Source of the DNA: Cytobacillus suaedae
GTDB taxonomy: Bacteria; Bacillota; Bacilli; Bacillales; Bacillaceae_L
DNA: 64,000 bases
NCBI GenBank assembly: GCA_014960805.1
Contig: CP063163.1
Span: forward strand, 3,311,001 to 3,375,000
Direction of reading: 5' to 3'
Position 1 is the stretch's first letter, and each line of letters starts with the position of its first letter. Both the position numbers and the translations under genes were made by a program. Below, one piece after another: positions 7,423 to 18,492 of this stretch. Below the pieces are notes generated by a model, which had not been told where the DNA came from, did no database searches, and saw nothing but the letters and a program-made list of their open reading frames with translations.

Positions 7423-10056
7423 TTAAACTGTCTTTACCCATTCCTCAACATATTGTAATGCACTATCAAGTTGCTCTGGGTTTTTCCCGCCTGCTTGCGC
7501 CATATCAGGGCGACCTCCACCGCCGCCTCCACAACGAGTTGCTACTTCTTTAATAAGATTACCAGCGTGGTAACCTTTTTCAATTAAGTCCTTTGTTACA
7601 CCTGCAGTAATATTAACTTTTCCTTCATTAACACTACCTAGTACAATTACCGCAGAACCTAATTTTTGCTTCAAGTCATCTACCATTGTACGAAGGTTAT
7701 TCATATCTGTACCATTTACCTTGCTATATAAAACAGTGACATCTCCAATTTTTTGAGCCTTATCCACTAAGCTTCCTGCTTCAATATTCCCTAATTTAGC
7801 TGATAGCGATTCATTCTCTCTTTGAAGCATCTTCAATTCATTTAATAATGACTCCACTCGAGTTGGTAAGTCCTTTGATTTTGTCTTTAAAAGATGAGCA
7901 ACATCGTTAAGCATTTTAACTTGATCATTGACGATTTGATAAGCTGCTGCACCTGTCAATGCTTCAATCCTTCTAGTTCCTGCACCGATACCTGATTCTG
8001 TAACAATTTTAAATAATCCTATCACTGAAGTATTAGGTACATGACAACCACCACAAAGCTCTAGACTGTAATCCCCAACTTGAACGACACGAACAACGTC
8101 TCCATACTTTTCACCGAATAATGCCATAGCACCCATTGCCTTAGCTTCAGATAATGACTTGTGCTCAATTTCAACTTGAATACTAGCCCAAATCTTTTCA
8201 TTCACTATTGTTTCTATTCTTTCAATTTCAGCCTCACTGATTTGTCCAAAGTGAGAAAAGTCAAAGCGTAGACGGTCAGGAGAAACCTGTGATCCTGCTT
8301 GATTTACATGCTCGCCAAGCACATCCTTTAATGCTTGGTGTAAAAGATGGGTAGCTGTATGATTCTTTATTATATTTGTTCTCTTCTCTACACTAATCTT
8401 AGCTGCAACTGCCATACCTTGTTCTAAAGAACCAGTTTCAATGACAACTTTGTGAAGGTTTTGTCCATTTGGTGCTTTTTGAACATCTTTTACTATCATG
8501 CGAACTTGATTATTTTCAAGTACTCCATGGTCCGCAACTTGCCCACCACTTTCAGCATAGAACGGAGTTTTATCAAGTATGACTTGTACTTCATCACCAG
8601 ACGAAGCGTTATGAATAACTTCACCATTCTTTATAATAACCTCGATCTTTGATTCAGCTTCAAGTAAATCGTATCCGATAAATTCACTTTGTACCGTTAT
8701 TTCTCCTAGTACTCCACTTTGAACTTGCATGGAATCAACGTCTTGTCTAGCTGCTCTTGCCCTTTTACGCTGACTATTCATTTCACGTTCAAAGCCTTCA
8801 TGGTCTATTTTCATCTGCTCTTCTTCTGCATATTCCTCAGTCAATTCAACTGGGAAGCCGTACGTATCATATAAACGGAAAACATCCTCACCAGGAATTA
8901 TATCTTTTCCTGCAGCTTTTTCCTTTTTAATCACACTTGAAAGAATAGCTAATCCATCATTTAATGTTTCATGGAATCGCTCTTCTTCATTCTTTATTAC
9001 TTTTTGAATAAATTCTGTTTTCGCTTTTACTTCCGGGTAAAAGTCCACCATGATTTCACCAACAACAGGAACAAGCTCATACATGAAAGGACGGTTAATG
9101 TTAATCTGCTTTGCATATCGAACTGCACGGCGTAATAAACGACGTAATACATATCCTCGACCTTCATTAGAAGGAAGGGCTCCATCTCCTACAGCAAATG
9201 TCACCGTACGTATATGATCAGCTATTACTTTAAATGCTACATCTTTCACTTTATCCTGACGATACTTTTCCCCTGAAACTGTTTCAGTTGCTTCAATGAT
9301 TGGCATAAATAAATCAGTGTCAAAATTAGTAGGTACATTCTGAATAACTGATACCAAACGCTCAAGACCTGCTCCTGTATCGATGTTTTTCTTCGGAAGA
9401 GGCGTATATGTACCATCTGGATTATGATTGAATTGGGAGAAAACTAAATTCCACACCTCTAAATAACGTTCATTTTCTCCACCTGGATATAGTTCTGGAT
9501 CACTCGTGTCATTACCATAAGATTCTCCACGGTCGTAGAAAATTTCAGTATTAGGTCCACTTGGTCCCTCCCCAATGTCCCAGAAGTTCCCTTCTAACCT
9601 TATAATTCTATCTTCAGGAATACCAATTTTTTCTCTCCAGATATCAAATGCTTCATTATCTTCTGGATGAATGGTCACAGATAATTTCTCTGGTTCAAAA
9701 CCAATCCATTTCTCACTTGTTAAAAACTCCCAAGCCCAAATGATAGATTCTTCTTTAAAGTAATCTCCGATTGAGAAATTACCAAGCATTTCGAAAAATG
9801 TATGATGACGTGCTGTTTTACCAACATTCTCAATGTCGTTTGTACGAATTGATTTTTGTGCATTAACGATTCGTGGGTTTGCTGGAATAACCCTTCCGTC
9901 AAAATATTTCTTTAGAGTTGCTACTCCACTATTAATCCATAATAATGACGGATCTTCATGTGGAACTAATGGTGCGCTAGGCTCAACAGAATGCCCTTTT
10001 TCTTTGAAGAAATCTAGGAACATTTGGCGGACTTGCGCTGAAGTTAAATTTCTCAT
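7423..10056 (-). CDS. alaS: Alanyl-tRNA synthetase
   Basis: 877 residues, full length. The N-terminal class II catalytic domain starts [18 protein letters not shown]; the editing domain carries [11 protein letters not shown] (HxxxH) and the zinc/editing motif CGGCH; a coiled coil precedes the C-terminal domain, which ends in [16 protein letters not shown]. The enzyme charges tRNA-Ala and removes misactivated Ser and Gly. RBS GGAGGT. Expression is probably controlled by the T-box leader immediately upstream, with a consensus promoter. Confidence 0.99.
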   Translation of the reverse strand: MRNLTSAQVRQMFLDFFKEKGHSVEPSAPLVPHEDPSLLWINSGVATLKKYFDGRVIPANPRIVNAQKSIRTNDIENVGKTARHHTFFEMLGNFSIGDYFKEESIIWAWEFLTSEKWIGFEPEKLSVTIHPEDNEAFDIWREKIGIPEDRIIRLEGNFWDIGEGPSGPNTEIFYDRGESYGNDTSDPELYPGGENERYLEVWNLVFSQFNHNPDGTYTPLPKKNIDTGAGLERLVSVIQNVPTNFDTDLFMPIIEATETVSGEKYRQDKVKDVAFKVIADHIRTVTFAVGDGALPSNEGRGYVLRRLLRRAVRYAKQININRPFMYELVPVVGEIMVDFYPEVKAKTEFIQKVIKNEEERFHETLNDGLAILSSVIKKEKAAGKDIIPGEDVFRLYDTYGFPVELTEEYAEEEQMKIDHEGFEREMNSQRKRARAARQDVDSMQVQSGVLGEITVQSEFIGYDLLEAESKIEVIIKNGEVIHNASSGDEVQVILDKTPFYAESGGQVADHGVLENNQVRMIVKDVQKAPNGQNLHKVVIETGSLEQGMAVAAKISVEKRTNIIKNHTATHLLHQALKDVLGEHVNQAGSQVSPDRLRFDFSHFGQISEAEIERIETIVNEKIWASIQVEIEHKSLSEAKAMGAMALFGEKYGDVVRVVQVGDYSLELCGGCHVPNTSVIGLFKIVTESGIGAGTRRIEALTGAAAYQIVNDQVKMLNDVAHLLKTKSKDLPTRVESLLNELKMLQRENESLSAKLGNIEAGSLVDKAQKIGDVTVLYSKVNGTDMNNLRTMVDDLKQKLGSAVIVLGSVNEGKVNITAGVTKDLIEKGYHAGNLIKEVATRCGGGGGGRPDMAQAGGKNPEQLDSALQYVEEWVKTV

Positions 10057-10118
10057 TTCTTTACCTCCGTATGTTAGTTTAATACCCTAAAATTGTCATA
10101 AATACTAAAAATAAGCAT

Positions 10119-10403
10119 AAAAAAATACCCTTATCCCAAAAACAGGGACGAGAGTATCTCGCGGTACCACCCTGATTATGAACATAACTATATGTTCATC
10201 ACCTTAAGTAGCCAAGGTAACGGGGCTTACCGGTAGGTTTTTTCCTACACTCTGGATTAGCTTTCTGTTTCCCTTCACCCTAGAATTTCTTTCAGCCGCG
10301 GAAATTCCTCTCTAGCTTGTGTTCATAACACAAAAGATGGTCTGAAACATACTGGATCCTTCATCGTTTTTATGTTCATCAATTTTATAGGTTTCAATAG
10401 TTA
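10119..10403 (-). promoter_or_regulatory. T-box leader of alaS (Ala specifier)
   Basis: On the minus strand the leader contains the AGAGAG region after stem I, the T-box sequence AGGGTGGTACCGCG (antiterminator, complementary to the tRNA NCCA end), and a terminator stem (GATACTCTCGTCCC/GGGATAAGGGTAT) with a run of seven T at 10119-10125. The probable specifier codon is GCU (alanine), read at 10261-10259 in the context AAAGCTAATCC. Uncharged tRNA-Ala would favour antitermination. It occupies most of the 10057-10467 gap. Confidence 0.93.
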
Positions 10404-10409
10404 TTCTCG

Positions 10410-10438
10410 ATTATAGACAAGCAGAAATTATTTGTCAA
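10410..10438 (-). promoter_or_regulatory. Sigma-A promoter of alaS
   Basis: Perfect consensus TTGACA (10433-10438), 17-nt spacer, TATAAT (10410-10415), placed just upstream of the T-box leader. Start of transcription would be near 10403. Confidence 0.9.
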
Positions 10439-10467
10439 TCTTTGCAGATACACAATTTTCATCCCAT

Positions 10468-11541
10468 TTAAGATTCTTTATATCGGTGCATAAAATGTGA
10501 TTTTGCATGGATAATAATAACCTTGAAAATGGCTAAAAGTGGTACTGCTATTATAAGACCAATCACCCCACCTACTTCTCCCCCAATTAATAAGGCTGCC
10601 ATAATCATTAGTGGATGCATGTGGAGACTTTTTCCCACTATAAGCGGCGATAAAAGATTTCCCTCAATAAATTGTAAAACAAAGATGATGCTAACAACAA
10701 TTATAACCATTTCAATTGAGATCGTTGCAGCAATTAAGCCAGCAGGGATTGCCCCAATTAACGGCCCAAAGTAAGGTATAACATTGGTTAACCCTATAAT
10801 GATTCCTAGAAGTAAAGGATATTTCATCCCAAAGAGCCACAAAGCAATGGATGCAATGATCCCTATAGCTAAACAAACAATTAGCTGTCCTCTTATATAA
10901 TTTCCTAAAGACTCATCAACATCTTTAATAAATAGCTGACCCGATTTTCTAAATTTCCTAGGAGTAACATACCAAATTGCTTTTTTTATCTCGTCAAAGT
11001 CTTTAAGCATATAAAACACAATAAATGGAATGATAGCCAAAAGTAGAATTGAACTTAGGATTGTCTTTATCGATTCAATGATACGATTTAATACATAATC
11101 TAAACCTTCTTCTAATGACAATAATCCCTCTTCAATTCGCGAATGCAAACCCTCAGGTAAATAAGATGCCTTATTATGGATATCACCCAACCAAACACGA
11201 TACGTATCAAGAACAGTAGGGAAATTCTCGATTAGCTCTCGTAATTGGGTAATAATTAAAGGAATCCCACGATATATACCAAAGCCAAGGCCACCAAAGA
11301 AAAAAATATATATGAAGAGAATAGCTATGGCTCTTGGAACACCTCTGTGATGAATTTTCTCTACTAAGGGATGGAGTAAATACGTAATAAAACCAGAAAT
11401 AATAAATGGGATGACTATAATTTTAAGAACATGTACAACTGGTAACCATATTGGTGCTAGTTTTAAGAAGACAAAGACACTTAGAAATAATAATAAGATG
11501 ATTCCCAAAATCAGTAACCACTTAATCCTTAAGTCCTTCAC
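10468..11541 (-). CDS. yrrI: AI-2E family transporter (YrrI)
   Basis: 357 residues with about seven to eight hydrophobic segments, including paired helices near the N-terminus and a C-terminal block of four. The conserved family stretch GLTNVIPYFGPLIGAIPAG and the region GNLLSPLIVGKSLHMHPL are clear. The family was named after the AI-2 exporter TqsA; members also include Na+/H+ antiporters, so the substrate is unknown. The GTG at 11541 lies 8 nt after AGGAG; the ATG six codons earlier overlaps that RBS. Located directly upstream of the alaS promoter. Confidence 0.88.
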   Translation of the reverse strand: MKDLRIKWLLILGIILLLFLSVFVFLKLAPIWLPVVHVLKIIVIPFIISGFITYLLHPLVEKIHHRGVPRAIAILFIYIFFFGGLGFGIYRGIPLIITQLRELIENFPTVLDTYRVWLGDIHNKASYLPEGLHSRIEEGLLSLEEGLDYVLNRIIESIKTILSSILLLAIIPFIVFYMLKDFDEIKKAIWYVTPRKFRKSGQLFIKDVDESLGNYIRGQLIVCLAIGIIASIALWLFGMKYPLLLGIIIGLTNVIPYFGPLIGAIPAGLIAATISIEMVIIVVSIIFVLQFIEGNLLSPLIVGKSLHMHPLMIMAALLIGGEVGGVIGLIIAVPLLAIFKVIIIHAKSHFMHRYKES

Positions 11542-11580
11542 TATAATTACTCCTTTCATAGGCGTAGGTGAAGTAAAGAA

Positions 11581-11605
11581 AGCCCCACTATGGAGTAGTG
11601 GGGCT
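11581..11605. terminator. Hairpin between yrrI and the small gene at 11614
   Basis: Perfect 8-bp stem AGCCCCAC/GTGGGGCT (11581-11588 and 11598-11605) with a 9-nt loop. Followed by TTCTTTAC on the minus strand, so it probably ends the transcript of the small genes upstream. Confidence 0.6.
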
Positions 11606-11613
11606 CTACATTT

Positions 11614-11748
11614 TTAAGAAATCGCTCTAGCTAATCGTTTACGCATTTGTTTCATTGTTTTATTATTCATCATATTGTTTTTCTGTGCGTAATTATAAGC
11701 TACTGCTCCAATTCCTAAAGCAATTAGTGATGTCATTGTTCTGTTCAT
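11614..11748 (-). CDS. Small DUF3918-like protein (YrzQ type)
   Basis: 44 residues. It begins MNRTMTSLIALGIGAVAY, a single hydrophobic segment, and ends in a strongly basic tail (KTMKQMRKRLARAIS). The ATG at 11748 is preceded by GGGGGGA about 8 nt upstream. The layout of a short membrane helix plus basic amphipathic tail matches the small YrzQ/DUF3918 proteins of Bacillus. Function unknown; a membrane-associated role is inference. Confidence 0.75.
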   Translation of the reverse strand: MNRTMTSLIALGIGAVAYNYAQKNNMMNNKTMKQMRKRLARAIS

Positions 11749-11772
11749 AACATATTCCCCCCAAGCTTAAGA

Positions 11773-11964
11773 TTACATGCTTAATGTTCTGTCATCTTCA
11801 GCAAATAAGTCATCAAGTGAGCTCAGTGAGCCGTCTTCTTCAACTTGATGGGTGAAAATTTGTCCTTTAGAAACCGAAAGCTCAATAAAGCAAGTCCAAC
11901 AATAATATTGATTCACACCAATTTTTCCAATATCTTTTGATTTACAGTTTGGGCACTTAAACAA
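11773..11964 (-). CDS. Small zinc-ribbon protein
   Basis: 63 residues. The N-terminus is a four-cysteine ribbon: FKCPNCKSKDIGKIG then YYCWTCF (CxxC...CxxC), followed by a charged tail ending EDDRTLSM. Start is TTG at 11964, 7 nt after GAGAGGTG. It sits between yrrD and the 44-residue gene, all on the same strand with short gaps, suggesting co-transcription. No function is known to me. Confidence 0.8.
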   Translation of the reverse strand: MFKCPNCKSKDIGKIGVNQYYCWTCFIELSVSKGQIFTHQVEEDGSLSSLDDLFAEDDRTLSM

Positions 11965-11980
11965 TGGTGTACACCTCTCA

Positions 11981-12460
11981 TCATGGTTTTACATCAACGA
12001 CGATAACATCTTTGCCTACTGTAATAGGTTGATTGGTCTTTACAACCTTTTTCCCCTCAGTAATATCAGCAAAAAAGCCATCCGTTACTTCATACCCTAT
12101 GATTGTGCCCAATTCTTCTTGGAAATATACGTCTTCTAATAAGCCAAGCTTTTCTCCTTCGGCTGTTAACACAGGTTTTCGAAATAAACCATGATGAGAG
12201 TTCAAGAAGTGAATCTCCTTGTTAGAATGAACCATTGGTAAGGCTTCAATTTCACAAGATACCATTACACCATCCGAACCAAATGATGATATATGGTCTA
12301 ATGGGATGAGTCGGTCACGTTGAAACAAACCCTTCCCATCTAATAGTAATGACTCAACTTGACCTGAGTTATTGATACAGAGATCAACTACCTGCCCAAG
12401 TATTTTTCCCGTTTTTTCATTATAAACGGGTACACCTTTTAGCAAAGATAATGTCCGCAA
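11981..12460 (-). CDS. yrrD: PRC-barrel domain protein YrrD
   Basis: About 159 residues with two PRC-barrel repeats: one in residues 1-75 (SLLKGVPVYNEKTGKILGQVVDL) and one in about 80-150 (FRKPVLTAEGEKLGLLEDVYF). PRC barrels are small beta modules found alone in sporulation and RNA-processing proteins; this one has no proven role. I place the start at TTG 12460, 8 nt after AAGGTGG, giving MRTLSLLKG; an in-frame GTG at 12472 overlaps that RBS. Confidence 0.8.
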   Translation of the reverse strand: MRTLSLLKGVPVYNEKTGKILGQVVDLCINNSGQVESLLLDGKGLFQRDRLIPLDHISSFGSDGVMVSCEIEALPMVHSNKEIHFLNSHHGLFRKPVLTAEGEKLGLLEDVYFQEELGTIIGYEVTDGFFADITEGKKVVKTNQPITVGKDVIVVDVKP

Positions 12461-12486
12461 AGAGATCGCCACCTTCCGAACATTAC

Positions 12487-14892
12487 TTATCTTTCACTAT
12501 CTTCCATAAAGTCATACGGTGAAAGGTTTTCCATTCCAATAAATGCATCTTTCATAAAAGGAACTTCATCTTCATTATGCGTTTCATTTAGTCTTTTTAT
12601 TGAATGATCATCGTTACTATGTAATTGTTGCAGCTTCTCTGTTAACGTGGTTTGTCGTTGACCATCATCATTTCTGCGAATACTTTGACGAAGAGCATCT
12701 TCTTCTCCACATAGTATCAAAAAGTTTTTACTGCGGGTTATTGCTGTATAGATTAAATTTCTTCTTAACATCCTAAAATAACTTTTCACAACTGGAAGAA
12801 TGACAATTGGAAACTCACTTCCCTGTGATTTGTGAATAGAACAACAGTAAGCATGCGTAATTTGGGTTAAATCCTGCTTAATATAGGTAACTTCATTTCC
12901 TTCAAATGAGATGACCACCATATCTTGTTTTTCAGTATTTTCCTTAGCATAAAAGATGGATACGATCTCGCCAATATCTCCATTAAAGACATTACTTTCT
13001 GGCTGATTTACCAGTTGGAGAACTTTATCACCTATTCGATAAACGGTATCTCCAAATTGCATTTCACGCTTTTGTTCTGTTTTAGGGTTAAACAGATCTT
13101 GAAGCATGACATTTAATTGATCTATGCCAGCAGATCCACGATACATTGGAGCTAGAACCTGTATGTCTCTAGAAGTATATCCCTTTTCTTTAGCATTTTG
13201 AGCAACTTTTTTTACTACATCTAATATTTGTGATTGATTACACTTAATAAATGACCGGTCCGATTTGGGTGTACTAATATCAGGGGGCAATCCACCATTT
13301 TTAATATCATGTGCTAAATCAATTATGGATGATCCTTGGGATTGCCTATAAATATCCGTTAATAAGACCGTTGGAACGACATTTGCGTTAAGTAAGTCTT
13401 TAAGAACCTGCCCAGGTCCCACTGAAGGAAGTTGATCTTCATCGCCTACAAGAACCACTTGGATAGATTTCGGTAATGACTTAAATAACTGATTTGCAAG
13501 CCATACATCAACCATAGATACTTCATCAACAATTAATAGCTTGCCTTCTATTGGATTATCTTCGTCATGGACAAAACCTTCTACTCCATTCCACCCGAGT
13601 AATCGATGAATGGTTACTGCAGGTAAACCGGTCGCTTCACTCATTCGTTTTGCTGCACGCCCTGTAGGTGCCACTAGTAATACCGGAAATGGATTTTCAT
13701 TATTATAATCCTTCGGGTCAAGGGAACAGCCGTGTAATTCACTATATAACTCAACAATCCCTTTAATAACGGTTGTTTTTCCTGTTCCTGGTCCACCTGT
13801 TAATAAAAGCATTGGAGACATTAAGGCAGTTTGAATGGCTTCTTTTTGTGAAGGTGCATACTCCACTTTTAATCTCTCTTCCAGCTTTCCAAGTGCTAAT
13901 AGAAATTCACTTTCTGGAAAACTGTCCTTATATTCAGTTTGCTCGAGAACACGAGTAATATTGGTTACTAATCCTTTTTCTGAGAAATATAATGAAGGAA
14001 CATATACTCTTTCCTCCCCAATAACAAGCTTTCCTTCCTCTGCCAAGGAAGTTATTTCCCGAGAAATGTCGAATTCCGTTACATTTTCTCTATTATTATG
14101 CTCAAGTAATTCTTTTACTTTCTCTACTAGTTGATATATGTATAAATAAACATGCCCCTCTTGTATCGAATCTTGTTCAAGAATATACAAACAACCTGCT
14201 CGAATTCGATCTGGATGCGCACCTGAGATTCCAATTTGATGTCCTAATTCATCAGCCCGACCAAACCCAACACCCTCAACATCTTCAACCATTTTATATG
14301 GATTATCTTGTATGATTTCTAATGTTTGATCCTTATATGTCTGATAAATTCTCATTGAAATTTGAGGTCCAAATCCAAATTGAGATAGACTAATCATAAT
14401 TTGTTCTAAACCTTGATGCTCCCTGAGGGATTCATAAATCTCTTTTGCTTTATCTTTTGATAGCTTAGGTACTTCACTAAGTACATTTGGATTTTCTAAA
14501 ATCTTAGAAATAGCACTTTCCCCAAGTGTATCAACAATATTTTCAGCTGTTTTCTTACCAATTCCTTTAAATAATTCACCTGATAAATATTGAATGATTC
14601 CTTGTTTAGACTGTGGTAGTTCCTTTCGAAAATGCTCAACATGAAATTGAGTTCCAAACCTTGGATGTTCTTTTATTTCTCCAAAAAATAGGTATGTTTC
14701 ATCTTCATGAATTCGAGGGAAATATCCAGTTACGACGGCTTCCTTTTCTGAATACTCTAAGTTTGTTTCTTGTAATCGAATGCGGACAACAGAATATAAG
14801 TTTTTCTCGTTATGAAATATCGTAACTAAATGAGTGCCTTTCATAAATTTCTGTTGCTCTTGAAATAAGTCAAGAGAGTTTTGTTGCACCAT
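12487..14892 (-). CDS. recD2: ATP-dependent DNA helicase RecD2
   Basis: 801 residues (YrrC). A 5'-3' superfamily 1B helicase acting in replication restart and mismatch-linked repair without RecBC. The N-terminal extension includes a helix-hairpin-helix region (GIGKKTAENIVDTLG). Helicase motifs are LTGGPGTGKTT (Walker A), LLIVDEVSMVD (Walker B), VGDEDQLPSVGPGQ (motif III) and HAYCCSIHKSQGSEFP near the end. The ATG at 14892 (MVQQN) follows GGAGGGG; the in-frame ATG eight codons upstream precedes this RBS and is rejected. yrrB starts a tight run before it. Confidence 0.97.
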   Translation of the reverse strand: MVQQNSLDLFQEQQKFMKGTHLVTIFHNEKNLYSVVRIRLQETNLEYSEKEAVVTGYFPRIHEDETYLFFGEIKEHPRFGTQFHVEHFRKELPQSKQGIIQYLSGELFKGIGKKTAENIVDTLGESAISKILENPNVLSEVPKLSKDKAKEIYESLREHQGLEQIMISLSQFGFGPQISMRIYQTYKDQTLEIIQDNPYKMVEDVEGVGFGRADELGHQIGISGAHPDRIRAGCLYILEQDSIQEGHVYLYIYQLVEKVKELLEHNNRENVTEFDISREITSLAEEGKLVIGEERVYVPSLYFSEKGLVTNITRVLEQTEYKDSFPESEFLLALGKLEERLKVEYAPSQKEAIQTALMSPMLLLTGGPGTGKTTVIKGIVELYSELHGCSLDPKDYNNENPFPVLLVAPTGRAAKRMSEATGLPAVTIHRLLGWNGVEGFVHDEDNPIEGKLLIVDEVSMVDVWLANQLFKSLPKSIQVVLVGDEDQLPSVGPGQVLKDLLNANVVPTVLLTDIYRQSQGSSIIDLAHDIKNGGLPPDISTPKSDRSFIKCNQSQILDVVKKVAQNAKEKGYTSRDIQVLAPMYRGSAGIDQLNVMLQDLFNPKTEQKREMQFGDTVYRIGDKVLQLVNQPESNVFNGDIGEIVSIFYAKENTEKQDMVVISFEGNEVTYIKQDLTQITHAYCCSIHKSQGSEFPIVILPVVKSYFRMLRRNLIYTAITRSKNFLILCGEEDALRQSIRRNDDGQRQTTLTEKLQQLHSNDDHSIKRLNETHNEDEVPFMKDAFIGMENLSPYDFMEDSER

Positions 14893-14928
14893 ATATTCCC
14901 CTCCAATCCTGTTCAATCATATTTCACT

Positions 14929-15594
14929 TTAATTTTTTAGCGATTCCTCTACTAACTTCTTCCCGTGGCCAGCTAGTAGGTGGTCAGGTTGAATTGATAA
15001 TGCCTTTTCAAACATCTCAAGTGATTTAGTAGCGTCATTTTTGTATCCTGCATAAGCTACACCTAGGTTATAGTAAGCATCGGTGTGTTCTGAATCTGCT
15101 TCAATGACGTTTAGAAACTGTTCAATAGCTTCGTCAATCATTGCTTGCCCTGCTAAGCAGAGACCATATTGAAAGCGTGCTTCAGTGTCTTCTTCGTTCA
15201 GTTCAACAGCACGCTGAAAATATGGTAAAGCAAGTTTTGGCTGGTCTAACTGTAAGATGGTCATTCCTAACATAAAGTAAGTATCGGATGTATCAAGTCC
15301 TTTTCTCATTGCTGTTTCGAACATTTTTCTCGCTTCTGGATAGTTTTCATCATTATAGTGAATCGTTCCCGCTCCATAATAGGCAGTAGCAACATCTGGA
15401 TTTATCTCTAGAGCTTTGTCAAAAAACTTTAATGCCCTGTCAAATTCTCCAACCGCAGATAATAAATTCCCAAAATTGATATATGTAAGGGCTTCATTTG
15501 GGTTTTCTTCAATCGCCTCTGAAAAACTTTTTGCAGCTTCTTCGTATTTTCCTTCTTGCATATACTGAATACCTAATTTATTTTTATCTGTCAT
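14929..15594 (-). CDS. yrrB: Tetratricopeptide repeat protein YrrB
   Basis: 221 residues made almost entirely of about six 34-residue TPR units (for example AAKSFSEAIEENPNEALTY, ALKFFDKALEINPDVATAY, SLEMFEKALSIQPDHLLA). TPR arrays form protein-binding superhelices. B. subtilis YrrB has this architecture; its partner is not established. Its position between mnmA and recD2 is conserved. It has no signal peptide, so is cytosolic. Confidence 0.9.
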   Translation of the reverse strand: MTDKNKLGIQYMQEGKYEEAAKSFSEAIEENPNEALTYINFGNLLSAVGEFDRALKFFDKALEINPDVATAYYGAGTIHYNDENYPEARKMFETAMRKGLDTSDTYFMLGMTILQLDQPKLALPYFQRAVELNEEDTEARFQYGLCLAGQAMIDEAIEQFLNVIEADSEHTDAYYNLGVAYAGYKNDATKSLEMFEKALSIQPDHLLAGHGKKLVEESLKN

Positions 15595-15643
15595 AATAGT
15601 ACAACTCCAATCAAATTATCGAATATATTATATCATAGATTAA

Positions 15644-15671
15644 AACCTCAACTCAGAATCGAGTTGAGGTT
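15644..15671 (-). terminator. Terminator after mnmA
   Basis: Eleven-bp perfect stem AACCTCAACTC/GAGTTGAGGTT with a 6-nt loop, followed by TTTTAAT on the minus strand. It separates mnmA from yrrB. Confidence 0.85.
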
Positions 15672-15681
15672 TTTGTCATGT

Positions 15682-16830
<1,149 letters not shown>

Positions 16831-17973
16831 TTACTTTATCAATCTTTTCACGATTCGTCCTGTTTCTATTGCTGTTCGTTCTACTTGTTCTAAGGTATTT
16901 CCGTAACCAAAGCTAAATCGTATAGAGGAAGCTACGCGATCTGATGTTTTACCGTACATGGCTACTAATACATGTGAAGGATCAATTGATCCTGCAGTAC
17001 AGGCGGAACCACTTGATGCTGAAATTCCTGCTAAATCTAGATTAACAAGCATTGACTCCACATTTGTGCCAGGAAAATAGATATTTAGTATATGTGGTAG
17101 CCCATCATCCAATTGTCCATTTACACTGAACTCAATTTCTTGTTGTTTTAGTACCTCAACAAATTTATATTTAAACTCTATATATTCAAGTTTTTTCTTG
17201 TCTAGACTCTCGGCAGCAAGCACCACTGCGTATGATAAGCCGACTATCCCTGGCACATTTTCTGTTCCTGCACGTCGCTTTCTCTCTTGCTCCCCACCAT
17301 AGAGATTAGGTAGTATCCTGCTACCCTCTCTTGAATATAGGAATCCAGTTCCTTTAGGTCCATTAATTTTATGACCAGAAACTGAAAGGAGGTCTATTTG
17401 AAGTTCATTCACGTTAATGGGTACTACACCAAAGGCTTGTACAGCATCTGTATGTAGATAGGCTTGATGTTCGGCTACGATACTTCCTATTTCCCTGATT
17501 GGCTGTATTGATCCTACCTCGTTGTTACCAAACATGATGGATACTAGGATGGTATTTTCCCTTAAAGCCAATTTAAACTCTTCTAATGAAACATGTCCCT
17601 TTTCATCTACTTGTAAATACGTTATCTCAAATCCCAATGACTCTAGATATTTACATGAATGGAGAACAGCATGGTGTTCTATTGCAGTTGTTATAATATG
17701 ATTTCCTTTTTCCCTATTGGCTAAAGCTACTCCAATTATTCCGAGATTATCTGCTTCTGTACCACCGCTTGTGAAAATAATTTCTGAAGCTTTTGCATTA
17801 ATAGTATCAGCAATTGATTGTCTTGCTTCATCTAAAGCATGTCTACTTTGTCGACCAAAATGATGTATACTTGACGGATTTCCAAAAACTTCTGTCATAT
17901 ACGGTAACATTTTATCTACTACATCAGGGTGCATTGGTGAAGTAGCTGCATGATCAAGATAAATTCTATTCAT
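16831..17973 (-). CDS. yrvO: Cysteine desulfurase YrvO (IscS-like), partner of MnmA
   Basis: 380 residues, PLP-dependent class V aminotransferase fold. The PLP lysine is in SVSGHKINGPKG and the catalytic cysteine in the flexible loop SSGSACTAGS. It forms a protein persulfide from cysteine; in B. subtilis the mnmA-linked enzyme passes sulfur to MnmA without Tus relay proteins. The operon order cymR-yrvO-mnmA is conserved. It is distinct from the second desulfurase at 55457, which belongs to the NAD locus. Confidence 0.95.
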   Translation of the reverse strand: MNRIYLDHAATSPMHPDVVDKMLPYMTEVFGNPSSIHHFGRQSRHALDEARQSIADTINAKASEIIFTSGGTEADNLGIIGVALANREKGNHIITTAIEHHAVLHSCKYLESLGFEITYLQVDEKGHVSLEEFKLALRENTILVSIMFGNNEVGSIQPIREIGSIVAEHQAYLHTDAVQAFGVVPINVNELQIDLLSVSGHKINGPKGTGFLYSREGSRILPNLYGGEQERKRRAGTENVPGIVGLSYAVVLAAESLDKKKLEYIEFKYKFVEVLKQQEIEFSVNGQLDDGLPHILNIYFPGTNVESMLVNLDLAGISASSGSACTAGSIDPSHVLVAMYGKTSDRVASSIRFSFGYGNTLEQVERTAIETGRIVKRLIK

Positions 17974-18056
17974 TAAATAAACACCCCTCTTCTTACCCAG
18001 TTACCTCTATTTTATCCCTTAAAACCAAAGCTCATAACTACTAGCCTGAGTAATGA

Positions 18057-18473
18057 TTAAATATAGAACATATACGATTCTTGGTCCCCATCACTGTAGC
18101 TTGCTAGATCCTCAAGGGTTGTATTATCTAATACCTCTTTTACTGCATCTCTAATTCGTATCCACAATTCTCGTTTAGCAGGCTCCTCATCTTCTAATAC
18201 TTCTACAGGACTAATAGGTCCTTCTAGCACACGGATAATATCACCTGCAGTTATTTTTGCGGGTTCATCAGCCAAAATATATCCTCCATAAGCTCCACGG
18301 ATACTTTTCACTAATCTTGCATTGCGTAATGGAGCTATCAGTTGTTCTAAATAGTGTTCAGAAAGATCATGAGCTTGGGCAATTGACTTTAGTGAAGTAG
18401 GTCCCTCACCATATTTTTTAGCTAACTCAATCATAATTGTAAGTCCATATCTACCTTTTGTTGAAATCTTCAT
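18057..18473 (-). CDS. cymR: Cysteine metabolism repressor CymR (Rrf2 family)
   Basis: 138 residues. The winged helix begins MKISTKGRYGLTIMIELAKKYG and continues with LSEHYLEQLIAPLRNARLVKSIRGAYGGY, the Rrf2 signature. CymR with the O-acetylserine thiol-lyase CysK represses sulfur-assimilation genes when cysteine is plentiful. It has no iron-sulfur cysteines, as expected for CymR. The ATG at 18473 follows GAGGGGAG; in-frame codons upstream overlap the end of the preceding membrane gene and are not needed. Confidence 0.95.
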   Translation of the reverse strand: MKISTKGRYGLTIMIELAKKYGEGPTSLKSIAQAHDLSEHYLEQLIAPLRNARLVKSIRGAYGGYILADEPAKITAGDIIRVLEGPISPVEVLEDEEPAKRELWIRIRDAVKEVLDNTTLEDLASYSDGDQESYMFYI

Positions 18474-18492
18474 ACTTAAACTCCCCTCGTAC

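Noticed and set aside
7250-7441. A 63-codon minus-strand frame over the second repeat type.
   Set aside because: It overlaps the alaS end in another frame, has no suitable RBS and is explained by the repeat.
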